A DNA stretch of 64,000 nucleotides from JAOUGY01 sp963825585 (GTDB taxonomy: Bacteria > Actinomycetota > Acidimicrobiia > Spongiisociales > ZC4RG35): positions 1 to 64,000 of the forward strand of contig CAWGTX010000010.1 in NCBI GenBank assembly GCA_963825585.1, read 5' to 3'. The notes beneath the pieces are model-generated. The model was not told the DNA's origin, made no database searches, and saw only the letters and a list, made by a program, of their open reading frames with translations. A program made the translations under genes and the position numbers. Position 1 is the stretch's first letter, and each line of letters starts with the position of its first letter. This document shows, in pieces, positions 43,059 to 51,657 of this stretch.

Positions 43059-43516
43059 TGCCGTACGGATACACCACCGATCCGGAGATCGAGGAATCCA
43101 CCAACAAGGTCATGTTGTGGGGCGCGGTGCTGATGCTGGCGATGGTTGCGGTGTTCCCCCTGTACCGGACCTTCGAGCCGGCCGCCCGCGACGAGGCTCG
43201 CGCCGAACAGCTCGTGTCGCTGCAGGCCGAAGGCGAGCAGATCTGGAGCGTGAACTGCATCGCCTGCCACGGTCTCAACGGTGAGGGCGGCGTGGGCCCG
43301 GCACTCAACTCGAAGCAGTTCCTGCAGGCGGCCACCGACGACCAGGCAACCCTGCTGATCTCGGTCGGAGTGCCGGGAAGCCAGATGAGTGCCTACTCGC
43401 AGGACTTCGGCGGACCGCTCACCTCCGAGCAGATCAAGTCGGTGGTGGCGTTCATGCGCTCGTGGGAGCCCACCGCACCGGACAACCCGGACTGGCGGGC
43501 GATGATGGGAGGGTGA
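43058..43516 (+). CDS. Membrane-anchored mono-heme cytochrome c
   Basis: A 152-residue protein with one N-terminal helix (NKVMLWGAVLMLAMVAVFPL) and a cytochrome c domain: GEQIWSVNCIACHGLNGEGG (C-x-x-C-H), ISVGVPGSQMSAYS (Met ligand) and SEQIKSVVAFMRSW. It is last in the flavoprotein-b6-Rieske operon, in the place of cytochrome c1/f. A hairpin repeat follows the stop. Confidence 0.9.
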   Translation: MPYGYTTDPEIEESTNKVMLWGAVLMLAMVAVFPLYRTFEPAARDEARAEQLVSLQAEGEQIWSVNCIACHGLNGEGGVGPALNSKQFLQAATDDQATLLISVGVPGSQMSAYSQDFGGPLTSEQIKSVVAFMRSWEPTAPDNPDWRAMMGG

Positions 43517-43542
43517 GAGAACGCCGAGCGGCGTGAACAGCT

Positions 43543-43574
43543 TTGTCCCCCTCGAGCTTGCGAGTGGGGGACAA
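43543..43574. repeat. Dispersed hairpin repeat (type A) between convergent genes
   Basis: TTGTCCCCCTCGAG/CTTGCGAGTGGGGGACAA, here with a compensating T in the right arm. It sits between stops at 43516 and 43582, so it may work as a two-way terminator in this place. Confidence 0.85.
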
Positions 43575-43581
43575 AGCCGCT

Positions 43582-44289
43582 TCAGTGCGTCGGCACTCCC
43601 GCTTCCAGCGCGACCACTTCGAACGCTCCCGACGCGGCGTCTCTGAGCTCGTCGGGGGTGCCGGCCAGGATCGGGAAGGTGCCGAAGTGGATCGGGACCA
43701 CCGTCTCGACGCCGAGCATTCGACCGGCTCTCGCCGCCATGCCTGCGCCCATCGTGTAGTGGCCACCGATGGGGAGCAGGGCGATGTCGGGCGAGAAGAT
43801 GTCCTCGATCAGGGTCATGTCGCCGAAGACGGTGGTGTCACCGGCGTGGTAGACGGTGGGGCCACCGTCCATGTCGATGATCCAACCGCCCGCCTCGCCG
43901 CCCGGGACGATCCCGTCGTCGCCGGATATCCCCGAAGAATGCACCGCATCGGTCAGGAACGCCCGGATCCCGCCCGGGCCCTCCACCATCCCACCCTTGT
44001 TGCAGCCCACCACGTTCTCGATGCCCTGTCCCTCGAGCCACACGGCGATCTCGTGGATGGCGAACACCTGACACCCGGTGGACCGAGCAATGTCGAGGGT
44101 GTTGCCCATGTGATCGAAATGGCCGTGGGTGAGATAGATGGCGTCGACACGCGGCTGGGTGTGCTCCGACTCCGGGCAGGCGGGGTTACCCGCCAGCCAC
44201 GGATCCACCAACACGGTGGTGCCATCGCCGAGGCGGAGGCGGGTGGCGGCGTGACCGAGCCAGGTGAGTTCGATGCCGTTCAGATCCAT
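43582..44289 (-). CDS. Metal-dependent hydrolase, UPF0173 (beta-lactamase fold)
   Basis: A 235-residue metallo-beta-lactamase-fold protein of the UPF0173 kind: ELTWLGHAATRLRLGDGT, LTHGHFDHMGNTLDIA (H-x-H-x-D-H), VYHAGDTTVFGDM and VVPIHFGTFPILAG with the remaining ligands. The reaction of this family is not well defined. ATG at 44289 follows GAGGAGTGACAGC. It is separated by 13 bases from the hydrolase gene before it, so the two are probably co-transcribed. Confidence 0.9.
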   Translation of the reverse strand: MDLNGIELTWLGHAATRLRLGDGTTVLVDPWLAGNPACPESEHTQPRVDAIYLTHGHFDHMGNTLDIARSTGCQVFAIHEIAVWLEGQGIENVVGCNKGGMVEGPGGIRAFLTDAVHSSGISGDDGIVPGGEAGGWIIDMDGGPTVYHAGDTTVFGDMTLIEDIFSPDIALLPIGGHYTMGAGMAARAGRMLGVETVVPIHFGTFPILAGTPDELRDAASGAFEVVALEAGVPTH

Positions 44290-44302
44290 GCTGTCACTCC
44301 TC

Positions 44303-45358
44303 TCATTCCACTGACTCGAGGAACCCGAAGAACCGGGCCGACCACCGTTCGGCGGCGTCGAAGTGCGGTCCGTGTCCCGATCCCTCGAACATCTCCGTCT
44401 CCACCCTGCCACCTGCGGCGGAGTAGGCGTCGAGCAGATCGCGAATCTGGCTGACCATGGGATGCGGGGCGTAGGCGTCCTCCCCCGGCCAACCAGGGAC
44501 CAGGCCCATCTGGCCGAGCGTTCCCATTTCCCAGGCGGACGTGTCGGACACCACGATGTCGGCGGTGCCGTGGGTCCACAACACCGGCGGCTTGGGATCG
44601 ACCCCCACCAGATCGTCCCAATGGCAGTACTTGCCCGACAGGGCGTTGAGGATGCCCCGGGTGCCGGGCGCGATGCCGGGCCAGTTGTCGCTGGGAGTGA
44701 AGTCACCCGGGTAGCCGTCCTCCCCCAGCACCGACAGGAGGACCTCATCGACCAGCATGTCCTCACGGTCGGCAGGCTCACGGTGATCCGCCTTCCAGTA
44801 CGACGAGTTGATCACGTTCCGAATCGCGAACGGATCCTCCGACCCTCGGTCCTGGCTCGTGAGCGCGGCGACGAAGTCGGGTGCCGCGCCGCCGCCGCCG
44901 GTGCCGGCCCAATCGGGCGTGTGTGGGGTGCCATCGCGGCGTGCCCCACCGAACCCGTACGGAGCGACGGGGTCGATGAACGTCAACGAGGCGACGCCGC
45001 CGTGATCGACGGCGTAGTTGGCGATGGCCGCACCACCGGTCGACCAGCCCACCAGATGAACGGGCCGATCGATGCCGAGGGCGGCGACCAGTGCCTTGGT
45101 GTCATCGGACCAGTCCCGCAGACCACGGGTGGCGTCGATCGGCTTGGGGTCGGAGCGACCGAATGAACGCATGTCGGGTGCGATGAACCGATACCGGTCC
45201 GGAGCGCCGGGGAACAGGTGCTCGTAGAACCGCCCGGTCGACAGATTGCCGTGGATCATCACCACCGGCACACCATCGGCAGGACCCGACTCGTACACCT
45301 GCATTCGCAGACGGCTGGTCTGGACACTCCGAGCACTCACACCTGGCAACAGTGCCAT
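44303..45358 (-). CDS. Alpha/beta hydrolase
   Basis: A 351-residue protein: VVMIHGNLSTGRFYEHLF (oxyanion), VHLVGWSTGGAAIANYAV (nucleophile G-W-S-T-G), VLWTHGTADIVVSDTS (acid) and FEGSGHGPHFDAAERW (His). A long insert between strand 6 and the acid (about 135-240) is its cap. Substrate unknown. AAGGAGG lies five bases before ATG 45358; the GTG three bases earlier is too close to that site. Confidence 0.88.
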   Translation of the reverse strand: MALLPGVSARSVQTSRLRMQVYESGPADGVPVVMIHGNLSTGRFYEHLFPGAPDRYRFIAPDMRSFGRSDPKPIDATRGLRDWSDDTKALVAALGIDRPVHLVGWSTGGAAIANYAVDHGGVASLTFIDPVAPYGFGGARRDGTPHTPDWAGTGGGGAAPDFVAALTSQDRGSEDPFAIRNVINSSYWKADHREPADREDMLVDEVLLSVLGEDGYPGDFTPSDNWPGIAPGTRGILNALSGKYCHWDDLVGVDPKPPVLWTHGTADIVVSDTSAWEMGTLGQMGLVPGWPGEDAYAPHPMVSQIRDLLDAYSAAGGRVETEMFEGSGHGPHFDAAERWSARFFGFLESVE

Positions 45359-45408
45359 CACGACCTCCTTGAACGGGACCCTACCGACGAGCCCCGGGGA
45401 TCTGCCGG

Positions 45409-46341
45409 TCAGGGCAGCACCAAGTTGAGGAATTCAGCCATGCGGGCCCGGGCCGCCAACCCGTATCCGGTCTCGAAGTAGTCGAAGGCGTGAATACCAC
45501 CCGGCCAGATCTCCAACGTCCCCTCGTTCCCGGCGGCACGCCAGCGGGCCGCCATGAACAGCGAGTCGTCGAGGAGCGGGTCGGTGTCACCAACCGTGAA
45601 CAGGGCGGGTGGCAGATCGGCGAGGTCGGCGAACAGCGGCGAGATGTCTGGGCTCTCGAGGTCCTCTCCGCTCACGAACTGCTCGACGAACCACCGGGTG
45701 ACCGGCGCGTTGAGGATGAGCGGGCGATCACCGAACGCGACCAGACTGGGTGTGCCACGCAGATAGAAACACCCGTACGTGAGCAACGCCGCCCGGAACG
45801 GTGTCAGGCCGTGGCGGTCGCGGAGACGGACCATGGTGACGGCTGCCAGATGGGCACCCGCCGACTCGCCGCCGATCGCCAGCACCGGACCACCGAGTTG
45901 GGCGGGGCCGTTCTCGATCAGCCACAGAGCGGCGGCTTCGCAATCGTCGGGACCGGCGGGATACGGATGTTCGGGTGCCAGCCGGTAATCCACCGATGCC
46001 ACCACCAACCCGGTGGCGTCGGCCAGCCGCTCGAGCATCGGATCATGATGGTTGGCGGCACCCAACACCCACCCGCCGCCATGGATGTGCACGAACACCC
46101 CCCGAGGCTCGGCCGGTTCGAAGACCCGCACTACCAGCCGACCCCCGGGACCATCGATCTCGATCTCACGGGCGCGCTCCGACACCACCAGCGGTCCAAA
46201 CACCGACGTACCCTCGTCACGGGACGTACGCGCCAAGACAGGACCCACGTCCCATATCGGCGGCAGCTCCCGCGTGGTTTCCTCGATCATGGCGTTGAAC
46301 GCCAGCACGTCGGCTGGAGCGGTGGCAGGGATCTCGGGCAT
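45409..46341 (-). CDS. Alpha/beta hydrolase of the HSL/esterase IV type
   Basis: A 310-residue esterase: VFVHIHGGGWVLGAANHH (HGGG oxyanion motif), VASVDYRLAPEHPYPAGPDD, LAIGGESAGAHLAAVTMV (GESAG nucleophile), FTVGDTDPLLDDSL (acid) and IWPGGIHAFDYFE (His). All catalytic residues are present. TATCTT six bases ahead of the ATG at 46341 indicates a leaderless mRNA. Substrate unknown. Confidence 0.9.
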   Translation of the reverse strand: MPEIPATAPADVLAFNAMIEETTRELPPIWDVGPVLARTSRDEGTSVFGPLVVSERAREIEIDGPGGRLVVRVFEPAEPRGVFVHIHGGGWVLGAANHHDPMLERLADATGLVVASVDYRLAPEHPYPAGPDDCEAAALWLIENGPAQLGGPVLAIGGESAGAHLAAVTMVRLRDRHGLTPFRAALLTYGCFYLRGTPSLVAFGDRPLILNAPVTRWFVEQFVSGEDLESPDISPLFADLADLPPALFTVGDTDPLLDDSLFMAARWRAAGNEGTLEIWPGGIHAFDYFETGYGLAARARMAEFLNLVLP

Positions 46342-46491
46342 TGCCGAAAGATAGAGTGACCGGGCGACGACCGAGTGGCGGCTGGAAGCGTCCGACGTCC
46401 GATGCAACACGCAACACGCCGGAACGGGTTCGAGCTGGGAGTTGGCAGCTGGCTGCTGGCTCCAGGTCGCCGAGTCAACAGGCCAGGAGGC

Positions 46492-48018
46492 TCAGCGGCC
46501 CTCGAAGATGGCTCTCACGGTGTCGATCGTGTCGGCGTCTTCAGGGGCCTTGTCGGTGCGGAAGCCACGCACCCGGGCGAAGCGGAGCGACATCCCGCCC
46601 GGGTAGCGGGGTGACGGCAGCAGTCCGTCGAAGGCGACTTCCACGATGAGCTCGGGACGCACGAAGACGGTGTTCTTGGTCCGGCGGACCTCGAGTTCCA
46701 GCAACCGCTCGGTTTGGAACACGAGCATGGCGTCGGTCAACCCCTTGAAGGTCTTGCCCAGCATGACGAACTCACCGGTGGCGGGGTCACGGGCGCCCAG
46801 ATGGAGATTGGACAACCAACCGGTGCGTCGCCCATGACCCCACTCGGCTGCGATCACCGCCAGGTCGAGCGTGTGCACCGGTTTCACCTTGAGCCACGAC
46901 GAGCCCCGCCGCCCAGCCTCGTAGGTCGACGACAGGTCCTTGACCATCACCCCCTCGTGCCGGAGCGCCCTGGCTTCGGCGAGGAAGGCCTCGGCCTCCG
47001 CCGGATCCGAGGTCTGCAGCGCCGGCACCAGAGCCGCCGTCGGGACGAGTGTCTCCAGCACCCGTCGCCGATACGACAGGGGTTCGTCCAACAGATCCTC
47101 GCCGTCGAGGTGCAGGACGTCGAAGAAGAACGGCATCACCGGCACGTCATCACCGGGGGTGTCGGCGCCGAAACGGCTCATCGTCTCCTGGAACAGGCTC
47201 GGCAGACCGGCGGCGTCGATCGACAGGGCCTCGCCGTCGAGCACGACCGAGTCCACAGGCAGTGTCGCCACCACTGCCACCACCTTGGGCAGACGGGCGG
47301 TGACGTCGTTCCGGTTGCGCGTGTAGACGGCCACGTCGTGACCGCGCCGGTGCACCTGGATCCGGGCGCCGTCGAGCTTCCATTCCACCGACGACACCTC
47401 GAAACGCGCGACCGCCTCCGTGGGACTCGTGGCCGTGGCGGCAAGCATCGGCAGCACCGGACGCATCACGGCGAGACCCACCGACTCGAGCGCCCCGACA
47501 TCCCCCGCCAGCGCCAACTCGGCCACGGTTCCCAGGTCACCCGACAGCATCGCCGCCCGCCGCACCAGCCGCTCGTCGGTGATTCCGGCCCGGATGACGG
47601 CATCCAACACCACCCCGTCGAGGGCGCCATGGCGGACCTCGCCCACCAGCAGCCTCCGAATCAGGTCCGCCTCGGCGGCGGTGGCGCGACCGAGCAGATC
47701 GTTGAGCGCCTCGGCCCGTCGGCCGGCCGATCCGGTGCCACCGATCGCCGCCACCGCCGTGAAGCAGGCATCCACGTCGGCCACCGTCAGCGATGCGTGC
47801 TCGGCCGAAGGTGTCTGGTTGCCGAACGCCTGGGCGTAGCCCACTCCGATCTTTCCCTGCCGCGGCTCCCCCGAGATGAACCCCACCACCACCGGCACCT
47901 GACCCTCGGCGACCTGGAGCAGCTCCGCGATGATCCTGGCCTTCTCGAGGCGGCTGGGCGTTGCGGCCAGCCGGGCCGAAGCCTCCACCACAGTCGCGAA
48001 TGCCAGGTCCCGAACCAT
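46492..48018 (-). CDS. ligB: ATP-dependent DNA ligase, LigB type
   Basis: A 508-residue ligase with the N-terminal helical DNA-binding domain (1-190), adenylation motif I VEWKLDGARIQVHRRG (about 210-225), motif III/IIIa VVLDGEALSID and MPFFFDVLHLDGED, motif IV HEGVMVKDLSSTYEAGRRG, motif V WLKVKP and an OB-fold end. It is close in length and plan to mycobacterial LigB and archaeal ligases; it is an accessory, not the NAD-dependent replicative ligase. TAGGCT six bases upstream of the ATG suggests leaderless expression. Confidence 0.92.
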   Translation of the reverse strand: MVRDLAFATVVEASARLAATPSRLEKARIIAELLQVAEGQVPVVVGFISGEPRQGKIGVGYAQAFGNQTPSAEHASLTVADVDACFTAVAAIGGTGSAGRRAEALNDLLGRATAAEADLIRRLLVGEVRHGALDGVVLDAVIRAGITDERLVRRAAMLSGDLGTVAELALAGDVGALESVGLAVMRPVLPMLAATATSPTEAVARFEVSSVEWKLDGARIQVHRRGHDVAVYTRNRNDVTARLPKVVAVVATLPVDSVVLDGEALSIDAAGLPSLFQETMSRFGADTPGDDVPVMPFFFDVLHLDGEDLLDEPLSYRRRVLETLVPTAALVPALQTSDPAEAEAFLAEARALRHEGVMVKDLSSTYEAGRRGSSWLKVKPVHTLDLAVIAAEWGHGRRTGWLSNLHLGARDPATGEFVMLGKTFKGLTDAMLVFQTERLLELEVRRTKNTVFVRPELIVEVAFDGLLPSPRYPGGMSLRFARVRGFRTDKAPEDADTIDTVRAIFEGR

Positions 48019-48027
48019 GACCCGAGC

Positions 48028-49599
48028 CTATCCGGCACGGCGTCGATGCCTGCGGTCGGAGCTGTCCGACATGATCACGGACCGTAGCGCCACCACCCCG
48101 ACCGCTCCGAGGTAGGCGGAGTGGCCGCTCCCATCGAACGGTTCGACAGGGCGGGCACCGAAGTCGGAGTGCGCAGGGTTGACGCCGTGGATCAACGCAT
48201 GCTCGTGACCGGCGGCGTCGACCGGATGATTCGACAAGACCACCGCCGCCGCCAGGTCGGCGATCGGATCACCGTCAGCCAGCGACACCCACACACGCCC
48301 TCCCGGGCGGAGGACCGCCGAGTCGGCATCGTGTAAAGGAACCCCGGGACTGCCCACCAACAGCAACTCATCCACGGCCAATCCGTCGGCTGCGGCCATC
48401 GCTGAAACCACCGAGCCGTAGGAGTGCCCGATCACACTGATGTGTGCGTCGGGTCGGAGCCCGGCCAGCCAGTCGACGAACGCTCGCAACCGGTGCGCGC
48501 CATCGGCGGCACGGTCGACACGGAGCGCCGCAGCAGTGAGCGGCCAGGTCCCCAACGGGCCGGAACCCGGCGTGTCGTACCCGAGCCAGGCGACCACGGC
48601 CAGGTCTTCCTCTCCTCCCCACAGCCGACGGGTATCCGCGCCGAGACCCGACTCGTAGTCGAACTGGGTGTTGGTGATGCCTGGGACGACCACTGCCAGG
48701 TGCTCGGCAGTGAGGAGGTCTCCCACCACCTCGACCACCCGACCATCGCCCACCGGCTCGAAGAGCAGGAACGTGCGGTCGCTTCCGACCCTCTCCAACA
48801 GATCCAACCGGTAGTGACGGAGCTCGTCGAGGTGAGGCACGAACGGCGCCGTGCCCCCTGCGGCCGACCACAACAGTTGGACGCGCTCCAGTCGAGCGAT
48901 ACGGGCAGCCAGAGCGCCCTCGGCGAAGGCCGACATGGCGGCTCGGTTGGCGCGATAGCGGTCGTCCAGGCCCACCGCGCCACTCGCACCCATCAGAGCT
49001 GGCCGGGTCTCCAGCAGGTGATCCAGGTGACGACGGGGAAGGGACCGCACCCATGCGTCGGCCCGTGAGTCGGTCATCAAAGGGACGGCGAGGACGGCGA
49101 TCGGCTCCCCCATCGCGACCGCATCGAACCAGACCGCACCCGTCGCTGCCTCCTGCACGGCACGGTCGGCCGCCTCGAGTCGGCCGAGCGCCCCATCCAC
49201 CGCTCGGGTCGCATCGTCACGAGTCCGCTCCAGCTGTGAGCGGGCCAGGGCGAGCGGCCACATCCCGTCCGCTTCGTCGTGGGCGGCCACGGTCCGGTCG
49301 TAGTCGGCCTGGGCAACGGCGACCTTCGCCGCCCACGCCTCGTCGGTAGCGGCCGCGTCACTCATCGCCGCCGCCAGATCGGCGAGCGCCGCAACCAGCA
49401 GTGTCACATCGGCCCCGGCACGGGTGATCGACGCGACGACCTCCTGGTGGAGCCGGTCGAACGACTCTGCCCCGGGACCCTTCCACGCCATCCCCCCCGC
49501 AGCGGGGAGCAACGAGCGGGACGCCAGGATCTGATCGACCGCAGCTTCGAGGGTTCGGGCACGGGCCCTGACCACGTCCGGGTCACCCACCGCCGTCAT
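48028..49599 (-). CDS. DUF1023 alpha/beta hydrolase with WXG100-like N-terminal domain
   Basis: A 523-residue protein. Residues 1-130 form a long helical hairpin with AGGMAWKGPGAESFDRLH, which recalls the W-x-G turn of WXG100 proteins. The C-terminal 250 residues are a DUF1023 hydrolase (VVVPGITNTQFDYES; ISVIGHSYGSVVSAMAAADG with G-H-S-Y-G; GVNPAHSDFG). Such proteins occur in actinobacteria near type VII secretion-like small proteins. The ATG overlaps the stop of the small gene before it (ATGA). Export is plausible but no secretion gene is present here. Confidence 0.8.
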   Translation of the reverse strand: MTAVGDPDVVRARARTLEAAVDQILASRSLLPAAGGMAWKGPGAESFDRLHQEVVASITRAGADVTLLVAALADLAAAMSDAAATDEAWAAKVAVAQADYDRTVAAHDEADGMWPLALARSQLERTRDDATRAVDGALGRLEAADRAVQEAATGAVWFDAVAMGEPIAVLAVPLMTDSRADAWVRSLPRRHLDHLLETRPALMGASGAVGLDDRYRANRAAMSAFAEGALAARIARLERVQLLWSAAGGTAPFVPHLDELRHYRLDLLERVGSDRTFLLFEPVGDGRVVEVVGDLLTAEHLAVVVPGITNTQFDYESGLGADTRRLWGGEEDLAVVAWLGYDTPGSGPLGTWPLTAAALRVDRAADGAHRLRAFVDWLAGLRPDAHISVIGHSYGSVVSAMAAADGLAVDELLLVGSPGVPLHDADSAVLRPGGRVWVSLADGDPIADLAAAVVLSNHPVDAAGHEHALIHGVNPAHSDFGARPVEPFDGSGHSAYLGAVGVVALRSVIMSDSSDRRHRRRAG

Positions 49600-49862
49600 G
49601 TGTCGCCGCCTTCGAAGGCGAGGTGCAGCGAGGCGACGACGGCCAATTCCACACCCATGTCGTCGAGCAGGCGTGCAGTGCCGTCCAGGAATTGGGCGAA
49701 GCGCCGATCGAAGGCGGCAAGGGCCAATGACGAGCCCACCGGTCCCACCAGGCACATCGGACGATGAAAGGATTCGGCGGCGGCGCTCACGGCGGCGGAC
49801 GCCCGCCGGCATCCACCGGCAGCGGAAGCCAGCTCGAAAGGATCTACGACAATCTCATGCAT
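49596..49862 (-). CDS. Small helical WXG100/ESX-like protein
   Basis: An 88-residue, mostly helical protein (VVDPFELASAAGGCRRASAA, VGSSLALAAFDRRFAQFLDG, TARLLDDMGVELAVVASLHL) with the size and hydropathy of ESX-type small partners, though a W-x-G is absent. It overlaps the DUF1023 gene by four bases, so the two probably function together. TACGTT eight bases before the ATG suggests a leaderless start. Confidence 0.65.
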   Translation of the reverse strand: MHEIVVDPFELASAAGGCRRASAAVSAAAESFHRPMCLVGPVGSSLALAAFDRRFAQFLDGTARLLDDMGVELAVVASLHLAFEGGDT

Positions 49863-49895
49863 CGCCGTCGAACGTATCGAAACGTCCGAACGGTC

Positions 49896-50477
49896 TCAAG
49901 TGGCCTGGCCGAGCACCCGCACACCCGCCGCACGAAGCAACCGGGTGGTAAGCGACAACGGCAATCCCACCACGTTCGAGGGACTGCCCTCGACCCGGTC
50001 GACGAAGGCGCCCGCTGCCCCCTGGAGGCCGTAGGCGCCGGCCTTGTCCATGGGCTCGCCGGTCTCCACGTAGGCAGCGATCTCCTCACCGGTGAGTTCG
50101 ACGAACGAGACCACAGTCCGCTCCGTGTCCGAAGCGAGCACAGGACCACCATCCCAGCGGGCAACGGCCACACCGGAGATCACCGTGTGTCGCTCCCCCG
50201 AGAGGCGCTCCAGCATCGATCGGGCCTCCGAGGGATGGACCGGTTTGCCCATCACGACTCCCCTGTGGACCACGATGGTGTCGGCGGCCACCACCACAGC
50301 ATCCGGGCCTGCCACCGCCCTGGCCTTGGCCCGGGCCAGGCGCTCGGCATAGGCCGACGGCGCCTCGTCGGGGTGCCGCGACTCGTCGACATCGGGCGAC
50401 ACCACCTCGAACTCCAACCCCAACGCCGTGAGCATCTCACGCCGCCTGGGGGATCCGGAAGCCAGCACCAGTCGCAT
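49896..50477 (-). CDS. maf: Maf-type nucleotide pyrophosphatase
   Basis: A 193-residue protein: RLVLASGSPRRREMLTALGL at the start, VVAADTIVVHRGVVMGKPVH, HTVISGVAVAR, DKAGAYGLQGAAGAFVDRVE and SPSNVVGLPLSLTTRLL, the full Maf/YhdE set. These enzymes hydrolyse non-canonical nucleoside triphosphates. ATG at 50477 gives the normal start; a TAGCGT lies eight bases upstream. Confidence 0.93.
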   Translation of the reverse strand: MRLVLASGSPRRREMLTALGLEFEVVSPDVDESRHPDEAPSAYAERLARAKARAVAGPDAVVVAADTIVVHRGVVMGKPVHPSEARSMLERLSGERHTVISGVAVARWDGGPVLASDTERTVVSFVELTGEEIAAYVETGEPMDKAGAYGLQGAAGAFVDRVEGSPSNVVGLPLSLTTRLLRAAGVRVLGQAT

Positions 50478-50580
50478 CGACCGGAACGCTAGCGGTGTGA
50501 GCCACACGAGATCGTTCCATCCTCGGCGGTTCGACCCGAGGTCGCGCGGGCAGGGAAGCTGGCCGGACCTGTCCAGGGAT

Positions 50581-50658
50581 GGTCAACAGTCGACAAGTCG
50601 ACAAGTCGACTGGCAAGACCCCGGAATCCGGTCCTGTTGACCCGTTGACCTGTTGACC
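50581..50658. repeat. GTCGAC/TTGACC short repeats forming a hairpin
   Basis: GGTCAACAG (50581-50589) is complementary to CTGTTGACC, present twice (50634-50642 and 50650-50658). Between them run (AAGTCGAC) units. The gap separates divergent genes maf and the ABC ATPase, so a terminator role is unlikely. Confidence 0.6.
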
Positions 50659-50736
50659 GCTCCTGCCAGACGACTCCGCTGCACCTCTCGAGAAATGCCG
50701 ACTTCGTGGCCCGGGCGCCGGGCTACATTCGAGGCG

Positions 50737-51654
50737 ATGTCCCAATCTCTCGTCTCTGCCCGTGGCGTGGTGAAACGCTTCGGGGATTTCGTCGCCGTCG
50801 ACGGCATCGACTTCGAAGTCCACCCCGGTGAGGTCTTCGGCTTCCTCGGTCCGAACGGAGCGGGCAAGAGCTCGACCATGAAGATGATCGGGACCGTGTC
50901 CCCGGTCACCGAAGGAGCCCTCTCCGTCCTCGGCATGGACCCCGCCGCCGATGGTCGACGTATTCGGGCACGCCTCGGTGTGGTTCCACAGGAGGACAGC
51001 CTCGACATGGAGCTCACCGTCGAGGAGAACCTGATGATCTACGGCCGCTACTTCGACCTTTCCCGGGCCGAGGTGCGGCGCCGCATCGACGAACTGCTCG
51101 ATTTCGCCCAGCTGACCGACCGGCGTACCAGCAAGGTGGAACCCCTCTCAGGGGGCATGAAGCGCCGCCTCACCATCGCCCGAGGCCTCATCAACCGGCC
51201 CGAGATGGTGCTGCTCGACGAACCCACCACCGGACTCGACCCGCAGGCCCGCCATGTCCTCTGGGACCGCCTCTACCGTCTCAAACGCGACGGGGTGACG
51301 CTGATCATCACCACCCACTACATGGATGAGGCCGAACAGCTGTGCGACCGCCTCGTCATCATGGACAAGGGCCGGATCGTGGGCGAGGGGTCACCCCGGG
51401 AGCTCATCGAACGCCACACGGCCGGGGAGGTCCTCGAGGTTCGTCTCGAAGCGGGGACAGATCCGGGTGTCCTCGCCGGAGTCGGAACCCACCAGGAAGT
51501 GCTGGCCGACCGCGTGTTGGTCTCCTCGCCCGACGCCGAGCAGGCGTTGGGCGAGATCCACGCCCGGGGGATCACCCCCGCCATGAGCCTGGTGCGACGC
51601 TCCACCCTGGAAGACGTGTTCCTCACCCTCACCGGTCGGACCCTGGTGGATTAG
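50737..51654 (+). CDS. ABC-2 exporter ATP-binding protein
   Basis: A 305-residue NBD: Walker A FLGPNGAGKSSTMKMIG, LDMELTVEENLMIYGRYF, signature PLSGGMKRRLTIARGL, Walker B MVLLDEPTTGLDPQARH, switch His in LIITTHYMDEAEQL. The C-terminal 70 residues are the regulatory extension found in NodI/DrrA-type exporters. Two permease genes follow. ATG at 50737 stands seven bases after TACATT. Substrate unknown. Confidence 0.93.
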   Translation: MSQSLVSARGVVKRFGDFVAVDGIDFEVHPGEVFGFLGPNGAGKSSTMKMIGTVSPVTEGALSVLGMDPAADGRRIRARLGVVPQEDSLDMELTVEENLMIYGRYFDLSRAEVRRRIDELLDFAQLTDRRTSKVEPLSGGMKRRLTIARGLINRPEMVLLDEPTTGLDPQARHVLWDRLYRLKRDGVTLIITTHYMDEAEQLCDRLVIMDKGRIVGEGSPRELIERHTAGEVLEVRLEAGTDPGVLAGVGTHQEVLADRVLVSSPDAEQALGEIHARGITPAMSLVRRSTLEDVFLTLTGRTLVD

Positions 51655-51657
51655 CCG

